Position numbers and translations under genes: made by a program. A stretch of 64,000 nucleotides of DNA from Chitinophaga agri (lineage in GTDB: Bacteria; Bacteroidota; Bacteroidia; Chitinophagales; Chitinophagaceae): the NCBI RefSeq assembly GCF_010093065.1, contig NZ_CP048113.1:2108001-2172000 (forward strand), in the 5' to 3' direction. The notes under the pieces are model-generated. The model made no database searches, was not told the origin of the DNA, and worked only from the letters and a program-made list of their open reading frames with translations. How positions within the stretch are numbered: position 1 is the stretch's first letter; the number at the start of each line of letters is the position of its first letter. Shown piece by piece: positions 25,569-31,814 of this stretch.

Positions 25569-26591
25569 ATGAAATTTGAAGCTGCCACTATAAAAGATAT
25601 AGCCATTGCGCTGGGGTTATCTACCTCTACAGTGTCCCGTGCCTTACGGGACAGTCACGAGATCAGTACTGCCACCAAACAGCTGGTACTGGAATATGCC
25701 ACGAGGATCAATTATCATCCGAATCCCATTGCGCTCAGTCTCAAGGAAAAAAGAAGCCGTTCTATCGGTGTGATCGTCGCAGAAATTGCCAATAGCTTTT
25801 TTTCCCAGGCCATTAATGGTATTGAGTCAGTAGCGAAGGACAAGGGGTACAATGTTATGATCTCCCAGACGCATGAATCTTTCGACAAGGAAGTAATGAC
25901 ACTGCAGTACCTTGCATCCCGTTCGATCGATGGTCTGCTGATCTCTGTATCCAGTGGAACAGAAAATCTTGATCATCTGAAAGCCTTACATGAAAGAGGA
26001 TTTCCTATTGTGTTCTTTGACCGTATTGTAGAGGAAATACAGACGCATAAGGTCATGGTAGACAATTTCAGGGGCGCCTATGATGCAACCTTACATCTGA
26101 TCAACAAAGGATATAAGCATATCGCGGTCATTGCCGGACCAGAGAACCTGTCTATCAGCCGGGAACGTATTGCGGGTTACCGTGAAGCGCTGGCCCATAC
26201 AAGAGTGAAACCTGGTAAGGCGCTCATCAAATATAGCCGTTACGCCGGTTTACAGTTGCAGGAAGTAGAACAGGCCGTGAGCCAGCTACTAAAGCTGCGC
26301 CCACGACCTGATGCTATTTTTACGGCGTCAGATAAGCTGACCACCAACTGTATGCGGGTGTTAAAAAGTAAAGGCATACGCATCCCACAGGACATTGCCC
26401 TGGTAGGTTTCTCTAATTCTGATCTGATAGAATTGCTGCATCCGCCCCTGACAGTAGTCAGGCAACCGGCTTTTGAAATGGGGCAGATCGCCACCAACCT
26501 GTTATTGCAACTGATAGAGAGTAAAAAGCCAGTGAAGGAGTTCGAACGAAAGATCCTGAACACCAGTCTGATCGTACAGGCATCCTCGTGA
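25569..26591 (+). CDS. LacI/GalR-family transcriptional regulator of the pectin locus
   Basis: This 340-residue protein has an N-terminal LacI helix-turn-helix (TIKDIAIALGLSTSTVSRAL, residues 7-26) and a hinge region with NPIALSLKEKRSRSIGV. The periplasmic-binding-protein-like effector domain (about 60-335) includes ANSFFSQAINGIE, FDRIVEE, NLSISRERIAGYREAL, PDAIFTASDKLT and FSNSDLIELLHPPLTVVRQP. It is encoded next to the pectin genes and a perfect LacI-type palindrome lies before susC, so control of that operon by a galacturonate-derived ligand is the simplest inference. It converges on the GAPDH gene with only 9 bp between the stop codons. Confidence 0.94.
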   Translation: MKFEAATIKDIAIALGLSTSTVSRALRDSHEISTATKQLVLEYATRINYHPNPIALSLKEKRSRSIGVIVAEIANSFFSQAINGIESVAKDKGYNVMISQTHESFDKEVMTLQYLASRSIDGLLISVSSGTENLDHLKALHERGFPIVFFDRIVEEIQTHKVMVDNFRGAYDATLHLINKGYKHIAVIAGPENLSISRERIAGYREALAHTRVKPGKALIKYSRYAGLQLQEVEQAVSQLLKLRPRPDAIFTASDKLTTNCMRVLKSKGIRIPQDIALVGFSNSDLIELLHPPLTVVRQPAFEMGQIATNLLLQLIESKKPVKEFERKILNTSLIVQASS

Positions 26592-26600
26592 TCTGCAGTG

Positions 26601-27608
26601 TTATGCCTGTGCCGGCGTAAGACGCTGTGCCAGCTGCACGGTGAGTTCGGCGATACGGTTGGATATACCTACTTCATTGTCGTACCAGGCAACAATCTTC
26701 ACCAGATTACCGATGGTGCGTGTCAGCGAAGCATCTACTATAGAAGAATGTGTATTGCCAAGAATGTCAGCGGATACCAGTGGCTCTTCCGTATATTCCA
26801 GCACACCCTTCAGTGTAGTGTCCGCATGATGTTTGAACAGTGCGTTGATTTCTGCCGCGGAAGCAGGCTTCACAAGATTTAATGACATATCTGCAATAGA
26901 GCCATCAATCACAGGTACCCTGTAAGAGAAACCGTCCATTTTACCTTTCAGTGCCGGTAACACATCCCCGATCGCTTTCGCAGCACCGGTCGTAGTAGGG
27001 ATGATCGACTGAGTGGCAGCACGCGCTCTGCGATAGTCTTTATGCGGTCCGTCCTGCAACATCTGATCCATTGTAAACGCATGTACAGTACTCATGTAAC
27101 CCGAAGCAATCCCGTATTCTTTATCCAGCAGATATAATACTGGCGCGATACAGTTAGTCGTACAGGAGGCAGTAGATAAGATTTCGTCTTCATCTGAAAT
27201 GAGCGCATCATTCACACCAGCCACGATCGTCTTGACATTACCAGTTGCTGGAGCGGTGATCAATACTCTGCCAGCACCAGCGGTGATATGCTGCTGTGCT
27301 AACTCTCTTTGTGTGAAACGACCGGTAGATTCTATAACGACATCTATACCCAGTTCGCCCCATGGCAGTTTTTCCGGTGATCGTTCATTCAGCAACAAGA
27401 TCTTTTTCCCGTTCACCACCAGGTATTTATCATCGTGTGTGACAGTACCCGGGAACTTCCCGTGCGATGTATCATATTTCAGGAGGTGCGAGAGCAACCC
27501 GATATCTGTAAGGTCATTAATAGCCACTACTTCCACTTCCTTCTTATCCAGTAAAGTTCTGAGTGTCATTCTACCTATACGTCCGAATCCATTAATCGCT
27601 ACTTTCAT
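26601..27608 (-). CDS. gap: Type I glyceraldehyde-3-phosphate dehydrogenase
   Basis: This 335-residue NAD(P)-dependent GAPDH converts glyceraldehyde 3-phosphate to 1,3-bisphosphoglycerate. Residues 1-11 (MKVAINGFGRI) begin the Rossmann fold, and Asp in AINDLTD (residues 31-37) suggests NAD preference. The catalytic Cys lies in STASCTTNC (about 147-155), and the substrate site is seen in THSSIVDASL and WYDNEVGISNR. It lies only 21 bp after the GlxA-type regulator on the same strand, so the two are probably co-transcribed. That is unusual for the main glycolytic gap and suggests a specialised paralogue. This could serve pentose or uronate breakdown products, but that is inference. Confidence 0.94.
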   Translation of the reverse strand: MKVAINGFGRIGRMTLRTLLDKKEVEVVAINDLTDIGLLSHLLKYDTSHGKFPGTVTHDDKYLVVNGKKILLLNERSPEKLPWGELGIDVVIESTGRFTQRELAQQHITAGAGRVLITAPATGNVKTIVAGVNDALISDEDEILSTASCTTNCIAPVLYLLDKEYGIASGYMSTVHAFTMDQMLQDGPHKDYRRARAATQSIIPTTTGAAKAIGDVLPALKGKMDGFSYRVPVIDGSIADMSLNLVKPASAAEINALFKHHADTTLKGVLEYTEEPLVSADILGNTHSSIVDASLTRTIGNLVKIVAWYDNEVGISNRIAELTVQLAQRLTPAQA

Positions 27609-27629
27609 CGTAATATATTTTTTAAGTGA

Positions 27630-28634
27630 TCAATCAACAGTTTGTAATGATGTTCTGAATGTGCGCCGGTAATCGCTGGGCGATACCATCATATGCCGCA
27701 TAAACGTACGCCGCATGGATACCACTCCTCCAAGTCCGCAACGTTCTGCAATCTGCTCCATGCTCAGGTCACTGTCTTCAAGGTATTTCCGGGCCATTTC
27801 AATGCGTAGTTTCTCTACGAATTTGGCAGGCGTCATACCTGTCTCTTTCAGAAACACCCGGTTGAAATTGCGCAGGCTCATACTACTGTGCTCCGCCAGT
27901 TCCTCCACTGTCAGGTCATCCTTCAGGTGCTGCATCATCCACGGTTGCAGTTTACCGGCAATGGAGTTCTCCATGGCATGCGTCTTCATGAGCGTACTGA
28001 ACTGCGACTGATAGCCGGTACGCTTCAGGAACAACACCAGCTTACGTGCAGCAGCCAGCGCTACATCCCTTCCATAGTCTTCTTCCACAAGCGCCAGTGC
28101 GAGGTCAATACCAGAAGCGACGCCACCTGACGTGTACACATTTCCATCCCGTGTATAAAAGGGGTTGGTATCCACCCTGATATCCGGATAACGGCGTTGA
28201 AAGTCCTGACTGAACTCCCAGTGTGTCGTGGCCTGTTTACCATCCAGGATGCCCGCTTCTGCCAGTGCGTAGGTCCCTACGCATACAGATCCGATACGTC
28301 TCATTCCAGGATAGGCGTCGTGCAGCCAGTCACAGAACTTCTTACCTGTTTCCAAGTTACGGATGGAAAAGCCAGCCACTATCAGTGTATCTATCTGACG
28401 GCCAATCTCATCGACCCTTACCGGACAGGTAAATTCGATGCCACTATTGGTGGCAATCTTTCTTGTGCTGAGTGGAGAGGCTAAAAGGATCTCGTATCCG
28501 ATATCACCGGCGGCAGCGGTCTCATTCAGCATTCTGTCAGCAGCGGTGAAGACGTCCAGTGGGCCGGCGAGGTCCAGCATGTAAGTACCTGGCATAGGTA
28601 CGATGACGATAAGTTTTTTACGTTTTTTCGGCAT
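27630..28634 (-). CDS. GlxA-family regulator (DJ-1/PfpI domain plus AraC helix-turn-helix)
   Basis: This 334-residue regulator has an N-terminal DJ-1/PfpI class-I amidotransferase-like sensor (about residues 8-195: KLIVIVPMPGTYMLDLAGPLDV, and RIGSVCVGTYALAEAG with the elbow Cys). A C-terminal AraC pair of helix-turn-helices follows (about 235-330: LTVEELAEHSSMSLRNFNRVFLKETG, then LSMEQIAERCGLGG, MRRTFMRHMMVSPSDYRR). The ATG at 28634 (MPKKRKK) is chosen because the promoter and an operator-like inverted repeat lie at 28653-28710, inside the longer frame that begins at 28724. The ligand is unknown. Confidence 0.9.
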   Translation of the reverse strand: MPKKRKKLIVIVPMPGTYMLDLAGPLDVFTAADRMLNETAAAGDIGYEILLASPLSTRKIATNSGIEFTCPVRVDEIGRQIDTLIVAGFSIRNLETGKKFCDWLHDAYPGMRRIGSVCVGTYALAEAGILDGKQATTHWEFSQDFQRRYPDIRVDTNPFYTRDGNVYTSGGVASGIDLALALVEEDYGRDVALAAARKLVLFLKRTGYQSQFSTLMKTHAMENSIAGKLQPWMMQHLKDDLTVEELAEHSSMSLRNFNRVFLKETGMTPAKFVEKLRIEMARKYLEDSDLSMEQIAERCGLGGVVSMRRTFMRHMMVSPSDYRRTFRTSLQTVD

Positions 28635-28652
28635 ATAACTGCTTGAACAACA

Positions 28653-28683
28653 CAAATGTAAGATTGTTTGAGATTGGCACAAA
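28653..28683 (-). promoter_or_regulatory. Promoter of the GlxA-type regulator
   Basis: On the minus strand TTTG (28680-28683) and TACATTTG (28653-28660) are separated by 19 bp, an exact Bacteroidota promoter. The transcript should begin near 28649, about 15 nt before the ATG at 28634. Confidence 0.75.
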
Positions 28684-28710
28684 TGCCATAAATGATACAA
28701 TTTGTGCCAA
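28674..28710. promoter_or_regulatory. Operator-like inverted repeat over the -33 box
   Basis: TTGGCACAAAT (28674-28684) and ATTTGTGCCAA (28700-28710) are perfect 11-bp inverted repeats with a 15-bp spacer. The left arm contains the -33 TTTG, so a protein bound here would compete with sigma factor. Autoregulation is the likely use. Confidence 0.65.
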
Positions 28711-28852
28711 ATAAAGATATACAAAAGCCACTTCGGTGTTCATTGCCGCTCATGATAGCCAGGTCCGCGCGTATGTCACTGCGATAAGGATGTGAAGACA
28801 CCAACGATGATTCATCAGATGGAGGTATCTCTGCCAACATGCAAGAAAAAAA

Positions 28853-28999
28853 CACGCTTTTGACGTCTTCCTTCAGGCCCTGAATACTATTAATACAATA
28901 AGCAGTTTCCCTTATAAGAGAATTACATTGTGCATGTGTACAAATTGCCAAGAAGCAAAAGAATACTACGGTGAGGAAATACTTTATAAGTATTATGAT
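28853..28999 (-). pseudogene. Possible remnant of a small secreted-protein gene
   Basis: On the minus strand a frame without an ATG encodes a convincing signal peptide (YFLTVVFFCFLAICTHAQ), then CNSLIRETAYCINSIQGLKE up to a seven-T run at 28846-28852. Beyond that run this frame enters the GlxA promoter region, while an alternative frame stops soon after. The missing start codon (ATA or ATC where ATG is expected) suggests a decayed gene. The protein cannot be identified. The rest of 28711-29079 shows nothing I can support. Confidence 0.28.
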
Positions 29000-29079
29000 T
29001 AAACCGGTATTAACGTTATCGCCTGTATACTTTTTCGGCCACTACGATAAAATAATTTTTTTTATATTATAAACTTATA

Positions 29080-29087
29080 TAGCTTTG
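29080..29087 (+). promoter_or_regulatory. -7 box (TAGCTTTG) of the leader RNA
   Basis: This is a perfect TAnnTTTG match in an AT-rich tract. The expected start is about 29091, two bases before the ATG of a 23-codon leader frame. The -33 position reads TTTT rather than TTTG. Confidence 0.55.
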
Positions 29088-29092
29088 CCTTC

Positions 29093-29164
29093 ATGAAACA
29101 AGTAATATCATACAACATCGCGTTTAGTTTCTTCCGTGTCGGAAGGAACCAGGCTATTGTATGA
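29093..29164 (+). CDS. 23-codon Phe-rich leader peptide (candidate)
   Basis: An ATG two bases after the predicted transcript start opens a 23-residue frame ending at TGA 29162-29164. Codons 11, 13 and 14 are Phe (the run reads AFSFFR), and they fall on the 5' arm of hairpin P2. There is no ribosome binding site, so translation would be leaderless. If real, it would act as a regulatory peptide whose translation senses charged tRNA-Phe. It resembles no protein family. Confidence 0.35.
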   Translation: MKQVISYNIAFSFFRVGRNQAIV

Positions 29165-29184
29165 TGCTAAACATAAACGCATTG

Positions 29185-29220
29185 AACGCCCGCTTGGTTA
29201 TTCCAGGCGGGCGTTTTTTT
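29185..29220 (+). terminator. Very strong intrinsic terminator of the leader RNA
   Basis: AACGCCCGCTTGG (29185-29197) pairs with CCAGGCGGGCGTT (29203-29215) with one wobble and a 5-nt loop, followed by seven T residues (29214-29220). The first tRNA-like sequence starts at the very next base. Confidence 0.88.
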
Positions 29221-29293
29221 GTGCCTGTAGCAAAGATGGTCTATGCGCTGGTCTGAAAAACCAGAGATGTGGGATCGTTACCCAACTGACACA
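29221..29293 (+). tRNA. tRNA-Phe(GAA)-like sequence, copy 1 (more degenerate)
   Basis: This 73-nt sequence folds as a cloverleaf. Acceptor GTGCCTG pairs with CTGACAC, but with a T-T mismatch and a C-A mismatch. The D-arm carries the GG pair, the anticodon stem is CTGGT/ACCAG around the loop CTGAAAA (anticodon GAA), the variable loop is four bases, and the T-stem is GTGGG/CCCAA. The T-loop reads ATCGTTA, with positions 54 and 58 as A and T instead of the canonical T and A. No CCA is encoded. It may be a pseudogene of copy 2. Confidence 0.5.
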
Positions 29294-29343
29294 CACTATT
29301 ACAGCTGAACAGGGTCTCAGTTGTAAACAACATACACGTATAC

Positions 29344-29416
29344 GTGCCTGTAGCAAAGATGGTCTATGCGCTGGTCTGAAAAACCAGAGATGTGGGATCG
29401 TTACCCAACTGGCACA
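29344..29416 (+). tRNA. tRNA-Phe(GAA)-like sequence, copy 2
   Basis: It is identical to copy 1 over its first 68 nt. The base at position 69 is G, which restores the acceptor pairing so that only the T-T mismatch at pair 6 remains. It has T8, A14, G18, G19, T33, T55, C56 and the G53-C61 pair expected of tRNAs, but the unusual A54/T58 swap and one mismatch in each of the D- and T-stems. It ends one base before the stop codon of the convergent membrane-protein gene. A 12-bp palindrome (CACGTATACGTG, 29335-29346) overlaps its 5' end. It may be a functional non-canonical tRNA or a tRNA-derived regulatory RNA. Confidence 0.55.
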
Positions 29417-30262
29417 CTATAATCTATATTCAGCCTTTATCCGGGTCATCTCTTCGATGATGTACACGCGCGCATCCTCTACACTCAGCCTTCCTACATC
29501 CGGGAGGTTATGGGACATCGCATCAAAATAATATTCTACCAGGTTTACAAAATCATCATCCGCTAACTCCTGTTCCATGAACGCATCCATATCAGCAACG
29601 ATACCCTCCTCCATATACCAATCCGGCCCTTTCACCAGATATCCATGATCAATATGATCATTTTCCAACGCCACTTTTAACGCCTTCAGATAAATACGAA
29701 AGAACTGCTGCCTGTCCATATTCACTGGTGCAAGCCTTTTCTCAACAGTTGTGTTATGGCAATAATACAGCAACACACCATTGACCAACGTCCACAACAT
29801 CACCCCTACTCCAAGTCCTATGGCACTCGTTCCATACATTGTCGCATTGATCATAACTAACCCACTCAATACCACCGCATACAAAATCTGTATCCAGGTC
29901 AGCCTCACGCGTAAAAGATATTTCGTCAACAACATAAACAACAGGGAACCTACACTCCCTGACAGCACATTAGCATAGAAAACAGAGTGCTCACCGGAGA
30001 AGATCCATACACAACCATGATATATCCCGGCAGAGCAGGCGAGGTGAAGCACTTTAATAAAGCCACTGTATTTATATGTGGCAAGCCGTTTATAATCACA
30101 TGTTATCAAAGGAAATGTCAATCCTGGCAGGAACATCATCAGGAATGCAAACAAGATCTTCTCCTCTTTCCACCAATTTATTGACCAGCAAAGCATAAAA
30201 TAAAGCAATGCACTTGCGATTATAAATCTGAGCCTCGGCATCCTGGCTACTAATAATTTCAT
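29417..30262 (-). CDS. Membrane protein of unknown function with C-terminal soluble domain (paralogue A)
   Basis: This 281-residue protein has about six hydrophobic helices in residues 10-170, then a soluble, acidic tail of about 110 residues (MDRQQFFRIYLKALKVALE, then a Met/Glu/Asp-rich segment). It shares FLPGLTFPLITCDYKRLA and LWTLVNGVLLYY with the protein encoded just upstream (181 aa), so the pair arose by duplication. I use the ATG at 30262 (MKLLVARM), which aligns with the paralogue start. A TTG at 30277 abuts the upstream stop. I recognise no family. The two genes are almost certainly co-transcribed. Confidence 0.7.
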   Translation of the reverse strand: MKLLVARMPRLRFIIASALLYFMLCWSINWWKEEKILFAFLMMFLPGLTFPLITCDYKRLATYKYSGFIKVLHLACSAGIYHGCVWIFSGEHSVFYANVLSGSVGSLLFMLLTKYLLRVRLTWIQILYAVVLSGLVMINATMYGTSAIGLGVGVMLWTLVNGVLLYYCHNTTVEKRLAPVNMDRQQFFRIYLKALKVALENDHIDHGYLVKGPDWYMEEGIVADMDAFMEQELADDDFVNLVEYYFDAMSHNLPDVGRLSVEDARVYIIEEMTRIKAEYRL

Positions 30263-30277
30263 CGTAAGGGTATTCAA

Positions 30278-30823
30278 CTATTGTGCAAGCTGCTCCTGCC
30301 GCTCTCTCCCATTATAAAGCATCATCCCTCCATTCACCAGCGTCCATAAGGTTACAGCGTATCCCACTGCCCAGCCACGCTCCGTAAATATCCCCGGCGG
30401 CGCAAATGACAGTCCACTCAGTAATCCTGCAATTAACATCTGTACCATGGATAACTCCATCTCCAACAGATAGTGCGTCAGTACCCGATATGCAAATGAT
30501 CCCCATACTCCTGCCACGACACCTGCCCATCGCCATTCCACTCCTAGCGACCATATGCCGGCACCAAATAAATAGATGGCAATTGACAAGGTGATATGAA
30601 TGATTAACATGGTAATACGACTACCTGCAGGCGCCAGTTTCCTATAATCACACGTAAGTAAAGGGAAGAGTATCCCCGGCAAAAATATCAGGGCCATTAA
30701 CCATTGCTGTTTAAAGGTGTCATCGCCTTCGCCTAGCAAGGTAAAAAACAGGTAAAATAATGTAGTGAACAATAATCCCTTCCAGGACCTCATTTTTCGG
30801 GTAGCAGCTTCTAAAAATTTCAT
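30278..30823 (-). CDS. Membrane protein of unknown function (paralogue B)
   Basis: This 181-residue protein with five or six hydrophobic helices is paralogous to the downstream gene product but lacks its soluble tail. Shared landmarks are FLPGILFPLLTCDYRKLAP (about residues 45-63) and LWTLVNGGMMLYN near the end. The ATG at 30823 (MKFLEAATRKM) is preferred because the extra 28 N-terminal residues of the longer frame overlap the divergent promoter region and are absent in the paralogue. It is divergent from the AraC-type regulator. Confidence 0.7.
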   Translation of the reverse strand: MKFLEAATRKMRSWKGLLFTTLFYLFFTLLGEGDDTFKQQWLMALIFLPGILFPLLTCDYRKLAPAGSRITMLIIHITLSIAIYLFGAGIWSLGVEWRWAGVVAGVWGSFAYRVLTHYLLEMELSMVQMLIAGLLSGLSFAPPGIFTERGWAVGYAVTLWTLVNGGMMLYNGRERQEQLAQ

Positions 30824-30863
30824 AGCAGGTTGATCTATCCCAAAGATAATACATGGTAACAGA

Positions 30864-30871
30864 CAAATATA
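30864..30871 (-). promoter_or_regulatory. -7 box (TATATTTG) of the membrane-protein pair
   Basis: This is a perfect TAnnTTTG match on the minus strand, about 40 bp before the ATG at 30823. No -33 TTG is seen at the normal spacing. Confidence 0.4.
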
Positions 30872-30893
30872 TCCTCCCACACAAATCATTTCA

Positions 30894-30901
30894 TACATTT
30901 G
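30894..30901 (+). promoter_or_regulatory. -7 box (TACATTTG) of the AraC-type gene
   Basis: This is a perfect -7 box ending four bases before the ATG at 30906, which predicts a leaderless transcript. No -33 TTTG is evident, which fits an activator-dependent promoter. Confidence 0.5.
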
Positions 30902-30905
30902 TCCC

Positions 30906-31736
30906 ATGCAGACAACTGACGCTTATATAACCGGTCATATTCCTGTCCCCGCGGAATGGGAACAGGTCTTTGCCCCATTCTACTATACGCTCAATCAGCA
31001 GGCATCGGCTGTCAGCAAGTTACTATCCCCTACCTTCCAGACTATCCTGGTATTCAACTTCGGCGCCCCTATACAGTTCAGTCCTGCTGATGGTCATACA
31101 CTCCCGATCGACAAGAGCATCGTCATTGGACCACTAAAATTCGCCCATGCGTATACCATACCCGCCCATGGCGAAATGCTGGTGGCCAATTTCAAACTGG
31201 ACGCCTTCTACCGTTTCTTCGGCAAACACCTGCGGTCATATGCCGACTTCCTGTTACACCCCGACGATATAATGGGTGAACACTGCTTTGCCACCCTGTG
31301 GGAGGAACTGAAAGCCCTGCCTGACATGCAGCAGCGCGTGGACTGTATACTCGACTTCTCCGCCGGTTATCTCCGGTCACGCGATAGTGGTTCAGAAGAC
31401 ATCGTCAACAAAAGCGACGCCGGTGGTGTTGTTAATCCGGTCAAAGAGATCGCTGATAAACAGGGACAAAGCGAAAGGAACATCCAGCTGAAATACAAAA
31501 AGTACCTCGGCTATAGTGCGAAGGAAATGAACCGGTATCAACGTTTTAAAAAGATACTAGACCGGCTGCAGGAGCTGTCCCAACATAACACGATCGACTG
31601 GTTCGAACTCGTGCACGAAGGCGGCTATTATGATCAGAGCCACCTGATCCATGATTTCAACCACTTTTTAGGCCTTTCTCCGGCCCAATATCTGAAACTG
31701 CAGTCCTCAGTATGCATCGCCAGTGGACGCGCTTAA
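30906..31736 (+). CDS. AraC-family regulator with DUF6597-like N-terminal domain
   Basis: This 276-residue protein has an N-terminal sensor part (about residues 10-130: PTFQTILVFNFGAPIQF, VIGPLKFAHAYTIPAHGEMLVANFKLDAFYRFFG) of the type common in Bacteroidota AraC proteins. The C-terminal AraC DNA-binding domain (about 165-265) has the second helix-turn-helix VHEGGYYDQSHLIHDFNHFLGLSPAQYLK. The first helix-turn-helix (ADKQGQSERNIQLKYKKYLGYSAKE) is also recognisable. It is followed on the same strand by an oxidoreductase gene with its own promoter, and is divergent from two membrane-protein genes, either of which could be a target. Confidence 0.88.
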   Translation: MQTTDAYITGHIPVPAEWEQVFAPFYYTLNQQASAVSKLLSPTFQTILVFNFGAPIQFSPADGHTLPIDKSIVIGPLKFAHAYTIPAHGEMLVANFKLDAFYRFFGKHLRSYADFLLHPDDIMGEHCFATLWEELKALPDMQQRVDCILDFSAGYLRSRDSGSEDIVNKSDAGGVVNPVKEIADKQGQSERNIQLKYKKYLGYSAKEMNRYQRFKKILDRLQELSQHNTIDWFELVHEGGYYDQSHLIHDFNHFLGLSPAQYLKLQSSVCIASGRA

Positions 31737-31767
31737 TTGGCCTTTCATTTACCTTTTTCTATTTTTG
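31737..31767 (+). promoter_or_regulatory. Promoter of the MDR oxidoreductase gene
   Basis: TTGG starts one base after the AraC stop codon (TTG 31737-31739). TATTTTTG (31760-31767) follows after 20 bp, an excellent Bacteroidota promoter. Confidence 0.65.
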
Positions 31768-31814
31768 TTCAGAAAGACACCGCTATCAACCAGTTGAATG
31801 TAACAATGCATCAC

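Larger units (their letters stand above)
29091..29220 (+). ncRNA. Attenuator-like structured leader RNA
   Basis: This is a 130-nt transcript unit from a -7 box to an intrinsic terminator. Pairing visible by eye: P1, ATCATACAA (29107-29115) with TTGTATGAT (29157-29165); P2, GTTTCTTCCG (29127-29136) with CGGAAGGAAC (29140-29149), one wobble and a 3-nt loop; P3, the terminator (29185-29215). AACCAGGC (29147-29154) can alternatively pair with GCTTGGTT (29192-29199). That pairing would open both P2 and the terminator, as in amino-acid attenuators. It directly precedes two tRNA-Phe-like sequences. Confidence 0.55.

Noticed and set aside
28635..28724. Longer N-terminus for the GlxA-type regulator
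   Set aside because: A perfect promoter and operator-like repeat lie inside this stretch.
29221..29417. CRISPR-like or insertion-sequence direct repeats
   Set aside because: There are only two copies with one 50-bp spacer and no cas or transposase gene; the repeat folds as a tRNA.
29136..29531. 131-codon plus-strand open frame containing a repeated 23-residue segment
   Set aside because: The repeat in the protein is only the translation of the two tRNA-like copies; the frame also covers a terminator and the end of the convergent membrane-protein gene.
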